The notes under the pieces were generated by a model, which did no database searches, had not been told where the DNA came from, and saw only the letters and a list, made by a program, of their open reading frames with translations. A program made the position numbers and the translations under genes. Below are positions 12,201 to 21,670 of a stretch of 50,334 bases of DNA, one piece after another. Origin of the DNA: Branchiostoma floridae. Lineage: Eukaryota > Chordata > Leptocardii > Amphioxiformes > Branchiostomatidae. Location: NCBI RefSeq assembly GCF_000003815.2, contig NC_049980.1, forward strand, positions 34,551,631-34,601,964, given 5' to 3'. Each line of letters begins with the position of its first letter. The first letter of the stretch is position 1.

Positions 12201-14427
12201 TATCCATTGTGCAATTAACTTCTACAATAACTGTAATTAGAAACTGGATGTCTCGCCTTCAGCAATGGAACAAGCCCTGGGAGTTTGAACGTTTAAAAAG
12301 AACGGAAGATTTGTGAAAAAGGCAGGCTGTCAGGTTGATTGTAGTGTCATTGTTACCTCTGGCCGTGTTCATCAACTTATCCCCTTCTGTTTTGTCCACA
12401 GGAGAACTTTCCGTTTGATCCGCCTTTTGTCAGGATTATTGCTCCCATTATAAATGGAGGGTGAGTGTCAATCTTTACTCACAGATAAACTTTGTTGTTC
12501 CTATAATCATTATCATTTTGCTTTATCTTTTACCAGACTCTGCATGTTCTGTGCTATGCATGTCTGACACAACAGTGGTACTGTAAGTCTGGAAACATTT
12601 GCAGTGCTTTTGTTTTTGCAGTTTTTACTGTGACCTCGCCATCCGGATTCAATGTTTTCCTACTGCACTGCAGAATTGTTACAACCATGAATTTGGAACA
12701 AAAAGCTCCTTTTTCCCTACCATTTAATAAGACCACCTGGAATCTACCATAACTAAATTGACAGTGTAGTAAGCAACTTATGATAAGGAAGCAAGGTTGT
12801 CTTTGCTACATCATGTGATTTGGAATCACCTGTACACCTTTAGAAAGTTTTATCACCTGTCTGTCTGCAGGTATGTCCTTGGAGGTGGTGCCATCTGCAT
12901 GGAACTGCTGACTAAACAGGTAAGTTTGATTCCCACGTGTCACAGCATGCATTTACCTACAGTAGATTATACCTTCCATTTACATGTGGTACTGGTCTAC
13001 AAGTTGAATTCTATGTCTTCTGACTTTTCTTACAGAAAGTGCTCAGATTTGCCATCAATCATGCATATAACTACTAACTTAACATACATCGTTTGTTACT
13101 ACCTGCATCTGTTTGGTGTAAAAACATTGACTAGGGCAGCATTTGTTTTGCAACACAGAGAAATATTGGATTTTGCAACAGTAAGTGTTAGTGATAATCG
13201 CAGCATAGACTGGTATATGTTTGAGCTCTTGGCTTTTTTTTTTATTTCCAGGGCTGGAGTAGTGCATACACAATAGAAGCAGTCATCATGCAGATTTCAG
13301 CCACACTCGTCAAGGGAAAAGCTAGGATAAATTTTAATGCCAACAAGACACCAGCCGTACGTAATCCACACGTATGTGCCTTCATATTTGTTATAGTTTG
13401 ATTTGCTTTCATTTGATTTCAATTGAAGTATTATATAATGGTAATGGATTCTGGTGCAAGTTTTCCTTGCCGTCTTATCTTTTTATGATGTCACCTTGGT
13501 AAAATTGTACATGAAAATGTTCGTGAAGCAACAAGTTAACTTGGTGTAGCCTAATTTTGTACATTACAATTTTTTGTTAAAGGATATCAAAAGTTTTGTT
13601 GACTTCTGGCACATGTTGCATTGAAAGTGTGTTTGTATTGGTCAGTATGGCATAAAAGTAAAGCAAAGAGAGAGGTGAAATAAAACGAATAGAGCATGCT
13701 GTATTCCTGATCACTCTTGGTCCCAGCCCTTTCATGGGTCGGGCTGGTTATTTGGGTGATTGGGAATACGCCGCGTATTCTCTGTGTACATTCTAATGAT
13801 CGTTTTATTGTTGTTTCTCCTCCACAGAACCAGTATAGCCTTGCCCGGGCCCAGCAATCTTTCAAGTCACTAGTGCAGATACATGAAAAGAATGGTGAGT
13901 TTTTCCTTCATGTACAGGGCTGACATTGTATTTGTAGCTTGGTGTGTCAGGGTTCTCACCAGTGCAGTTGAGCATAGGGGGCCCCTACATTGTAATTAGG
14001 GTCCCCACTCTGTGTTTCAGCCAGAGAAAGGGCAGAGCATTTTTTCCCACCTGCTCTAAGAGGGTGTAAGAGCCAGAAAGCTCTATCAAAGTTAGCCGGT
14101 ATTATCTGCTAATTAGTGATGACCAGCTCTGTCCTACTACGACAGTGCTTTTTTTGACCAAGGTTTTAAAAAATAGAACCATGATCAAACAGTGGGCGGG
14201 GACTCAGGATCGGTCCATTGCGTGGGTAAGAGGTTACAGTGTTTGGTAGGTCTCACTATGGGTAAGGGGGTGAAGTCTGCCATCTCCGATCGCCATGTTA
14301 TATCTGATTTCTGCGGGTTGGGAGGTCACACTATGGATACGGGGGTGTAGTCTGCCATCACTGAATGCCATGATCTGTTTGTCTGTTCTCTGCAGGTTGG
14401 TTCACACCCCGCAAGGAGGATGGTTAG
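2301..14427 (+). CDS. UBE2Q: Ubiquitin-conjugating enzyme E2 Q (UBE2Q1/2 type), complete, 13 coding exons
   Basis: E2 enzyme that takes ubiquitin from E1 onto a catalytic Cys. Exons: 2301-2474, 6148-6252, 7217-7318, 7616-7672, 8101-8244, 9041-9125, 9604-9664, 11455-11545, 12402-12460, 12871-12919, 13252-13356, 13828-13894, 14396-14427. All introns are GT-AG, phases agree, and the total is 376 aa, close to vertebrate UBE2Q2. The N-terminal part is RWD-like (residues 5-60, [10 protein letters not shown]); an acidic linker spans residues 128-185 (exons 4-5). The UBC core begins at [18 protein letters not shown]. The active-site motif is [13 protein letters not shown] with Cys302 (exon 10), then [19 protein letters not shown] and the C-terminal [15 protein letters not shown] second in-frame ATG at 2313 (MSCFQQL) could be the true start. 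Exon 11 has an alternative in-frame donor at 13372, adding five residues. Recognition rests on family knowledge of these motifs and is very secure. Confidence 0.96.
4692..4967 (-). mobile_element. Non-LTR retrotransposon ORF2 C-terminal relic
   Basis: The translated minus strand contains [16 protein letters not shown], then a charged stretch, then [20 protein letters not shown] followed by C. The C-x2-C-x12-H-x3-C zinc knuckle with the phrase [10 protein letters not shown] is typical of the C-terminal end of LINE reverse-transcriptase proteins in marine invertebrates. No RT domain remains on this side. It is an antisense insertion in UBE2Q intron 1. Confidence 0.7.
5215..5340 (+). mobile_element. 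Retroelement 3' tail
   Basis: The segment with CTCGCAATTCAGCCGATTGG and the terminal GGTTAAATAAACCATTACC looks like a truncated retroposon 3' end. This is a judgement from style of sequence, not from a match. Confidence 0.4.
6758..7216 (+). repeat. Tandem repeat spanning the exon 3 acceptor of UBE2Q
   Basis: Three extra copies of intron-2 end plus exon-3 start precede the real exon 3. The exon-like parts begin at 6812, 6943 and 7079, and the genuine exon at 7217, so the spacing is 131, 136 and 138 bp. Each copy has TTTACAG or TTTCCAG followed by CTGATCCG and about 58 bp of exon, then switches to TTGTTATCTGTA and the next unit. Copies 1 and 2, if used as acceptors, run to a stop about 24 codons in (copy 1 reads NVPVLLSVM then stop). 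Confidence 0.9.
8231..8390 (+). repeat. Tandem repeat spanning the exon 5 donor of UBE2Q
   Basis: Four 40-bp units start at 8231, 8271, 8311 and 8351. Each has GGGACTACCTAAAG (the end of exon 5) followed by GTACTG (its donor). The first unit is the genuine exon end at 8244. Reading into the intron gives VLLYLWCM and a stop, so use of any downstream copy truncates the protein. Confidence 0.92.
8637..8720 (+). repeat. CA-rich microsatellite
   Basis: Imperfect (CA)n with CAGA interruptions in UBE2Q intron 5. A second CA-rich block lies at about 8934-8992. Confidence 0.9.
8761..9058 (+). repeat. Tandem repeat spanning the exon 6 acceptor of UBE2Q
   Basis: Three copies of a segment beginning GACTAACC and ending with the start of exon 6. 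Acceptor-like junctions GGAGCAG|GGGGC occur before 8799, 8898 and the genuine 9041. The two decoys carry about 36-40 bp of exon ([10 protein letters not shown] and [10 protein letters not shown]) and then run into CA repeats instead of DRLMKEL. Confidence 0.88.
9166..9350 (+). repeat. (GT)n microsatellite block
   Basis: Long interrupted GT/GTGC repeats in UBE2Q intron 6, with a repeated CTCTGCCAGC interruption. All long frames here, on either strand, are artefacts. Confidence 0.95.
9707..10197. mobile_element. MITE with perfect 52-bp inverted ends, in UBE2Q intron 7
   Basis: 9707-9758 and 10146-10197 are perfect reverse complements, starting TTCTCCACTTACACAC. The element is flanked by TA at 9705-9706 and 10198-10199, consistent with a TA target duplication. 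There is no transposase frame inside. The identical arms imply a recent insertion or strong sequence homogenisation. Confidence 0.88.
10476..11454 (+). repeat. 52-bp minisatellite carrying 18 copies of the exon 8 acceptor of UBE2Q
   Basis: Each unit holds CCATTTCCACAG followed by GGTGGACCCAGATAGTGCCC and TGTATG, the first 26-27 bases of exon 8, then TAACACTGTATGTA. Decoy starts: 10502, 10554, 10600, 10652, 10704, 10756, 10808, 10860, 10912, 10964, 11010, 11062, 11114, 11166, 11218, 11268, 11320 and 11372. One further internally deleted copy precedes the genuine exon at 11455. Two units are 46 bp, one is 50 bp, and one has TAG in place of CAG. A pattern of variants at 10502-10651 recurs at 10912-11061, showing a higher-order duplication of about 410 bp. 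Confidence 0.95.
12060..12226. mobile_element. Small MITE in UBE2Q intron 8
   Basis: Left end CAGTAGAAGTCATTTAATTG and right end TGTGCAATTAACTTCTA are inverted relatives, and GTGCAATTA recurs inside. The CAGT end next to TA suggests a pogo/Tigger-like element, but the right terminus is imperfect. Confidence 0.5.
14251..14395 (+). repeat. Degenerate duplicated acceptor region before UBE2Q exon 13
   Basis: Two related units of about 80 bp each contain a CACTATGG-GGGGGTG-AGTCTGCCATC core and end in TTTCTGCGGGTTGG (about 14308) or TCTCTGCAGGTTGG (the real junction at 14396). The first has lost its AG. The core resembles the one repeated before exon 3. Confidence 0.65.
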
Positions 14428-15305
14428 TCCCACTATGCAAGGTGCCGCCCCGTGTACAGAGCTCTCTGTCTCTCCCTTTCTCTTGCGCCTTCTCCACTCT
14501 CAACAACTGCAGCCGATGGTACTCCGGAGCAGAGCCTTGTCTTCTTCTGCAACTCCAGCTACTCCAACTACCAGTACTCCGGAGGAGAGCACTCTCCACT
14601 CCCTACACCTCCAGCCACTACTCCTGGTACTCTAGAGAAGGATATTCCAGGGATTTTCTGCAGGAAGACTCCATCAACTCCTTAAGACTGTTTATGGACT
14701 CCTTACAGCAGTGGAGAACTTCCAAACCCGGTGTCATTCACTACCTGTGTAAGGAATCATCGTACGACTTTTTAGGGCAAGCTAGAGATAGATGTTGGCT
14801 GTTTTTTATGGAAGGTATAGTTTGGATATGATGGCGTTTTGGTCAAGGTTTGTCTGATGGAAGCACAAGGGTGTTGCTTACATTCCTATGTCAAGTGCAG
14901 TGACTCTTCAATGGTCAGTAACTCTGTCTAACTGGGATAGACTTCTGCTGGGGAAAGCTTTGGGGTTTTTTTCCTGTTATTTTGTGCTATAATGTCTGAC
15001 GTGCATACTCCATTACCACTGTCATTGCTGAACTCTCCAGGAAGTCCAGGTACGGTGCTGTAATTTACAATGTTTGCAACAGCAAATTGAGCAGGGCAGG
15101 GCAAAGACTTCTTCTTGCTGAGGTATGTACTAACGGTCTATGGCTGCAGGAATTGGTTCACTGTCCACTGTGTGCCAATGCTTTTCTTAGTATTTCTGAA
15201 TCAAAGTCAAGTGTAATTTACAGCACAAAAGATTGGACGTACCCAAATTTTTTTGCTGTCCAATACCAGTCTGTCAATAAAGGAATGACAAATCCACCGC
15301 TTCAA

Positions 15306-15440
15306 TGACATCACGTTGTGCAGCTGGAACACGTGTCTGTGTGAGCAGTGGATCATACGTGTAGACTAGACATAGACTTTCTGTAACTTATGATCCACTG
15401 CTCACCAAGTCACGTGTTCTATCTGCATAACATGATGTCA
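15306..15440. repeat. 135-bp foldback (hairpin) sequence
   Basis: Outer arms TGACATCA / TGATGTCA, then TTGTGCAG / CTGCATAA, then GAACACGTG / CACGTGTTC, then GTGAGCAGTGGATCATA / TATGATCCACTGCTCAC with a loop of about 30 nt. It could be a tiny MITE or a transcribed hairpin. Confidence 0.75.
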
Positions 15441-17218
15441 AAGAAGCAGCTGATTCGTAATTGCTTGAAAAGATGGTTGGACAGTCGAAAATAAAAGGGT
15501 AAGTCCATTATTTTTCATGTCGGAAATTACAGTTCAACTTTATCTGGAGCGACTTCCACCAAGAGCACAGACAAAATTTCAAGCTCGCCTTTTCTGATTA
15601 TGTGGCACTGAATACTGCACATATATCACAACACAAACAACAGACACAGGATGCTCAAAAATATTTAAGATTCAGGAAGTCAAGAGAAATTTGAGAATGC
15701 TTGTTGAAACTTCTTTAAGCTTTAACCACAAGAGTCAAGGCCTTTGGAAGTACCAGATTTCAGTCTCACATTGAGATACGGTGGAGAAGTTTTGAGACGT
15801 TCCCCCTGAGCAGAACTATAGTGGTTTCTACGTGTCCTTAGTTAGAACACACGTCCCGTCTTATTGGTGTCATTTCCACAGCGTTGAGTGCCTTTGTGAA
15901 TTCAGTTGTTAAGGAGGGACCGTATCTCACTGGGCTGTGGTATCTTGGTGGTGTCTCTGTGTTCCAGATCGAATTTGTGTTGCCCTTCACTTAATCATGG
16001 GAGTATCATGCAAAACGTACTAAAAGGACAATGACTTAAAGGTTAATGACACAGCACACAACAAAGCGTAAAAGAATCATTTTTTATGGACGGAATTCGT
16101 TGAGCGCTCTGTCGAATTGCTAGGCCACAGTGACACCACCAACGTACCACAGCAGTAAGATATTACCCCATAAATCCCCACTCACTGTGTTACGTGTAAC
16201 TTTGAGGTGTTTCCAAGTGATGGATAGATGTGACTGAGAATGTTACTTTCTACAGGGTACTCGTAGTGTGATTCTGGTGTCAACGATACTATTGATAGGT
16301 AACAGGCAAATTTGTAAGGTGGGGGGGGGGGGTGTCATGATCATTAACTGTTGCTTGGGATGCCTTTCCCATAATTTACCTGCAATGTAGAAGTCAACGT
16401 AGAACTGTAAAAGTTCCAAATTGAATGTAGATAAAATCTTGATGTTAAAATCATCATTACCATGTTTCTACTGCATGTATATCCGGCCATGTCATTCACT
16501 GGAAAAGTGGGAAACATTTGACCACAAGCTGAATCATCCGTGCCACAGTAGTGTGTACACAATTCTAGTACATCTCCTGAAACAGGCTTCTAAATATGAA
16601 CAGTAATTTCTGATTGACAAAGGAGCAGGTCTGTTCAGGTTGGTTGGTGAGCTCAGGAAGTTAAGGAATCGGATCGCCTAACGTTACCGGCCCAACTAAC
16701 CAAAAATCTTCAGCTCAACACCGTTTTGATTTGTTATACGTCTTGAATAATTAGCCTATTCATTGTTTCAGCTGCACTTTTGAATCATGATGCATTGTGG
16801 GTAATAGGTCAAAGGTGAAAGCCCCTGACTTGTAAACAGATCTTGTCTAGACCATGCTTGATACGTGTACAGACGGATTTTGTTAATCTTTCGGGCCTTC
16901 AGCTTTGGCATATTAATCACAATGCATCACGCTTAGCATGAGCATATGGAACCTTGAACATACTTATTCTGATGTACATATTAGAAGCAACAGCAACGTA
17001 GTGCTCAGAATTTGTTATTGAAGAAAGTGGTTAGGTGGCAAGTTTTCTTCTTGGGCAGCCTCAGTCTGTATACCTAAAAACAGCATCACTTTAGCACCAA
17101 CCAACTCTCCAGAACAATGATAGTTAAAAACTGTTAAAAAGAAAAGATGAATTGACTTTGTCAAATTGAGTCAGTTCCACAGCTTGTATAGTAATGAAAC
17201 AGGAGGATGAGAATTACA

Positions 17219-17490
17219 AACAGGAACCGTCTGTCCTTTATGTGTACAGTGGATAATCCACGGCCCGGCGTGCCCCCCTCCCCACAGGAACCGTCTGTCC
17301 TGCATCTGTACTGTGGATAATCCACGGCCCGGCGTGCCCCCCTCCCCACAGGAACCGTCTGTCCTGTATCTGTACTGTGGATAATCCACGGCCCTGTGTG
17401 CCCCCCTCCCCATGCTTTTCTAACCAACCTGTCCTTTATGTGTACTGTGGATAATCCACGGCCCGGCGTGCCCCCCTCCCCATGCTTTTG
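17219..17490. repeat. Tandem repeat, about 64-bp unit, each with a 13-bp palindrome
   Basis: Four copies of CAGGAACCGTCTGTCCT or its shortened form, followed by TGTAC, GTGGATAATCCAC and a GC-rich tail ending GTGCCCCCCTCCCCA. The palindrome GTGGATAATCCAC occurs four times. Minus-strand frames through the array are artefacts of the repeat. Confidence 0.85.
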
Positions 17491-20060
17491 TACCGCTAGT
17501 CAGCCGGAGCTTTTCTAAACTTGGTGGACGTGCCAAACTCGATTGTGTTGTGCTCTTTAAGCACTGCGGAGACCAGAACGCTGTGCCCCTTTTCATATAG
17601 ACTCTGTCAGCTTTGTCAAACTTGCACATGGAATGTGCTGGGTGCTTCTGGTCGCCTGAGCCGTTTTTATACCGAAACCGCTGAATAGTAACCAGCTTTG
17701 TACATGTCACAATGAAGGTACTGAGTGCTAGAATTAGTTACAACAATTAACATCACACTGAACCCTGGTAAAAATGGAAGTTGTTATTTCTGTATTGTTC
17801 ATCAAACTTTACCAGATACCTATTGCCGATATATTTTAAGTTTTCAGTGACCATGATCTGATAATTAACTCGGTCTGCAATTCTGCAGTTGGCTACGACA
17901 TATTTTGTATAAATCAGTTGTTGTTTTTTCAGTGTTCACAAATGTAGAAATTGTCAGAGAATGATTCAAGATCTGATGGTCCAGCCTTAAGTCGTTATAT
18001 TTGTTGCAACATCGTTAGTAATTATTAGTTCTCAATCATTGATACCCCGGCTGTTTCTGTGAGAAAACCTGTCATAACTTACAGCAGTCCCTCCTGGCAT
18101 TGCTCTGTCCTGTGAACTGCAGTGTTATCATCTTAGGGTGCACCAAATCAACTTCATGGTTTTCATACATACACCAAAACTAAAGAAGAGGTTAAAGTGA
18201 AGACCAACGAAAGCTTGAGTCTACCTTGAATGTACAGATTTTCCTTTAGAGTCTGTTTTTCAGTTCTGAACTTTTATTTGAGAACCGATATATTGCATTG
18301 GTGAGGCCTTGGTTACTGTGAAAGGTTGAAAACTGTGATATGATGCATACAGAAGGCTTGTAGATTGAAGTCCAAAAGTGGTTCTTGATGTGAGACTACT
18401 TTTTAGATCCCTTTGGAGCAAAGGAGACGAGGGTAGTGTTTTTAATTGTTTTTCTGTTCATAGTTAAGGTAAGAATGTGGTTGGTTAGTAGGATAGGTGT
18501 AACATCTTTGGTATATCCTTTGTTCCTTACTAATTCTAGCTTTGTTGTTTCCCTACACATGTATTGCATTGCTTTACCAAGACTTAAATAGTTCATTTTG
18601 AGCTTTAATTGTACACAGAACGCAGTCCAGCCGATTCCAAGCTAAGCTTGTAAATTGCCATTAAATTATTCAATTATTTCTTCCTGATAATCGTGCTATA
18701 AGAGGAGAGACTTGTAAATGCCATGTCGTCTGGCCTTGCTGTTACAATGTAGCAGCATCTCCAGTTAGACCAAGGACGTTATATAGAACTTCTATCTAAC
18801 ACCCTTGGTTAGACGTATCATGATGACAGGTGTCACTCACAGATTGTTGTATTCCATATGGCAGCAGTAAGGCCATGTTGATGTGATTCTAAGGATGACA
18901 TCCTCTGGGAACCCCCAAACAGATGCGAGCTTGAGAGTAAAAGAAAAAGTTTGGCATAAAGGTGCCTGCACTATAATAAAGTGGTCAGGAAGGTTGAACA
19001 AATGATTAAACTTATTTTCATTTCTTCACACTGTCATCTTTGACTTTGGAATTGTTTTGGCATTCTACAATATTGTTTATCAATATTTTGTTTTCAATTT
19101 CTGGCATATATTTGATCATTTTTCAGCTGCGTTGTACAATTTACAATATGGACGAAAACATAGGAAAACTGATGCACAAGCGTATGTCATCCATACAATC
19201 AAATCAGCATGGCCTGAGCATATATCTCCTGTACAGCATTTTGTTTTCAGTCATGTGTACATTCAGAGCCACTGAGGTGATACAACACCAATCTATCTTA
19301 AAGTTTGTACATACAAATCGACAGGGACGGATGAAAAAAATCATTTTCTGCTTCGAGTGGAAAAATGAAGCGAGCTGGATCCAGATATGCCCCATTCTTT
19401 ACAATGCTGGTACTTTTGTTTCTGCTAGCTGTGTGAGAACTGTTGGGTTAATGCCTCATTGAAACGATATCTTTAAAAGTGTTATAATTTACCAGGGATA
19501 AGCACATATACTGGGTAGTTTGGTTATTTAGCATTAGATCATTGCACTTGGATAACATGGTAATACTAAACCAGTCTAAAAAATGTACCGGTTCTTGTTT
19601 TTTATCTACAAATTTCCATGGTAAAAAACGTACACAGTATAATTGGTACATATTAAAGAACATTTTGTACATGTCAACAAATTTCAATTATCTGTTTCTT
19701 GATAAATATCTTGTGTATTATTTACTCGATGAATACGTTGTCTATAAAGTTTTCACTTTTGTTGGTTTATTTCGAATGTGCTGTAGAGAAGAACTGCAAA
19801 ACTCGTCACCAAGGCCATGCAGGCATGCCGCTGATCGGGAATTCTGACTCCTGGGAATTCTGCCGAGCTCACCTTATAACAGTTGTACTAATCGTTGTTC
19901 CTTGGCGTTTGTTTAGACTATGATAATGTGTACGGCACAGCTCTTCGATATAGGTTCCCAGTATGTACCTGTTTTAGTTGAAATCATGAACCCTAAGTAC
20001 AAATCTTCAGGAAAAAAGGTTTGTCTGTGTGTTTATTGGAGTGTGGTGATTATGTGTTAG

Positions 20061-20444
20061 CCTCCTTTGCGGACTTTGAGCTCGAGCGAGGCTGGATTTT
20101 ATTTTATGGGGGGCTAGTTGGCTAAGGTTTTCTAATGCCCCCCTCACATTAGGCGAAAATCGGACGACGAGTCTGCGAGCTCTAAGTTACGAGGAGGCGT
20201 GACCCTGNNNNNNNNNNNNNNNNNNNNNNNNNNNNNNNNNNNNNNNNNNNNNNNNNNNNNNNNNNNNNNNNNNNNNNNNNNNNNNNNNNNNNNNNNNNNN
20301 NNNNNNNAATGTGAGGGGGGTATAATGCCGACAAAGCGAGATTGCCAAGAGAGGCAGTTTGCCCGGAAAACTAGGAGTTTTGCCCGGCCTTAAGGCGCCC
20401 GTCATGAAATAGAAGCCAGCTTCACTCAAAGTCTGCGAAGGAGG
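20061..20444. mobile_element. MITE with a second MITE and a gap nested inside
   Basis: Outer inverted ends CCTCCTTTGCGGACTTTGAG (20061-20080) and CTCAAAGTCTGCGAAGGAGG (20425-20444). Inside, CCCCCTCACATT near 20139 faces AATGTGAGGGGGG ending near 20320, a second inverted pair that encloses the 100-N gap. Confidence 0.7.
20208..20307. other. Assembly gap (100 N)
   Basis: Run of N, inside the nested MITE. Confidence 0.99.
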
Positions 20445-20999
20445 ATACTCATGTGTTTGTGTGGTAGAATAATTCTAAGGCTGACTAAACTAAGCTTCCA
20501 ACAGTCCTTCTACTGGCCAGGCCCAAGGAAGCTTGGTGATTTCTAAGGTTTCGGTCTCAATCGCACCAACGCCCATCAGAGATGTAGCCCTGACCGGGCT
20601 CCGAAGCCACAAATTTGTCCCGGTGGCCTGCCGGATACCAGGGGTTAGTTAGCTTTTGTTCACACAATATCTCTCACTGGCTGGGGTTATTGACTCTCTC
20701 CCCGAGGGCAGTGGCAATTGTAGGGCTGGCCGCTAGGAGCGCGATTTTAGTTTAGTCAGGCTAGGGGGTTAGGTAGCTGCAACGGGGCCACGAAGGGGTC
20801 ACACCTGAAAGTGCCCCAAAACAGCCCGGTAGGGCCCCTTTATCCAACTGGGACCTACATGCATGTAGGCATACTCCTGTCGGGTCTTGCAGAGTATCCT
20901 ACTAGAATCTAGAATTCCCCTTCATACCCACTTAAGTCTCTCTTCCAATACCAGAGCTGCAGTTCAATCCGAATGTGCTAGGTGCGCAGGTGCACCCAT

Positions 21000-21095
21000 T
21001 TTTACACCTGGATGGGGTAACATCAGTAGCATGTCGGGGACTCAAGTTCTGGATTCTGGGCCTAATTGTTACGCCAACATGACGCCACTGATGGG
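21000..21095 (-). mobile_element. tRNA-derived SINE copy in the left arm
   Basis: This is the reverse-complement counterpart of the SINE at 30975-31080. CCAACATGACGCC and GTCGGGGACTCAAG replace the A-box and B-box regions in decayed form. Its presence in both arms indicates that it predates the inverted duplication. Confidence 0.5.
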
Positions 21096-21253
21096 TTTAG
21101 GAAAGCACAGAGCTTACCCGCATCATTGGCAGCCACCCGGGACCACAGGGGCTGACTTGCACACACACCACGACAAGCAAACAATCAAACCGAAAGCATT
21201 AGCTCCGTTTTTATGAAGGAAAAAAGACGGGGAAAAATATTCAGGCGTCAATT

Positions 21254-21259
21254 TTTATT
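21254..21259 (-). terminator. Poly(A) signal of the left-arm gene
   Basis: AATAAA on the minus strand, about 410 bases after the stop codon at 21671. The matching place in the right arm (near 30805) reads AATATTAAAG, so the signal is not kept there. Confidence 0.55.
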
Positions 21260-21670
21260 ACATGCTTCATCACAAGACAACTGCACATGCACACGTCACA
21301 AGTCTATGATTTGACAGACTACTATATAATACTGCAAATAGAATATTTACTGCAAAAATTGCTTGTGACAAAGGATATAAGGAAACTAACGACGTAGTCA
21401 CATATATAAGTGCCAGGTTTCTTTCTATTTTGTTGTTGGACAGAAAGTAAACCTGACCAAATAGAGAGCCAGATAAAATCGCTTCAAAGGACGTCAAAAA
21501 CAGTCGAATGCTAGACTTTTAAACTGCTTGGAGAGTATGATTAAATATGCGGCAAATGAAGCGCTGTGGTGGCCTAACTGCCCTGGCACACTATCATCCC
21601 TAAATCCAGCGTAGTTGGTTTTGTAGAGACCATTCTTTCAGTGCGTCACTCAGACGTTGTCCCCATCCCC

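Larger units (their letters stand above)
14428..19689 (+). other. UBE2Q 3' UTR and intergenic flank
   Basis: No conserved coding exon is visible. The first AATAAA downstream of the stop is at 15276-15281, a plausible UBE2Q poly(A) signal about 850 bp after the stop. Later AT-rich signals also exist near 15491 and 18975, so the 3' end is uncertain. The interval holds a 135-bp foldback at 15306-15440, a G homopolymer at 16320-16332, and a tandem repeat at 17219-17490. The rest appears to be unique, AT-rich noncoding sequence. Confidence 0.55.
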
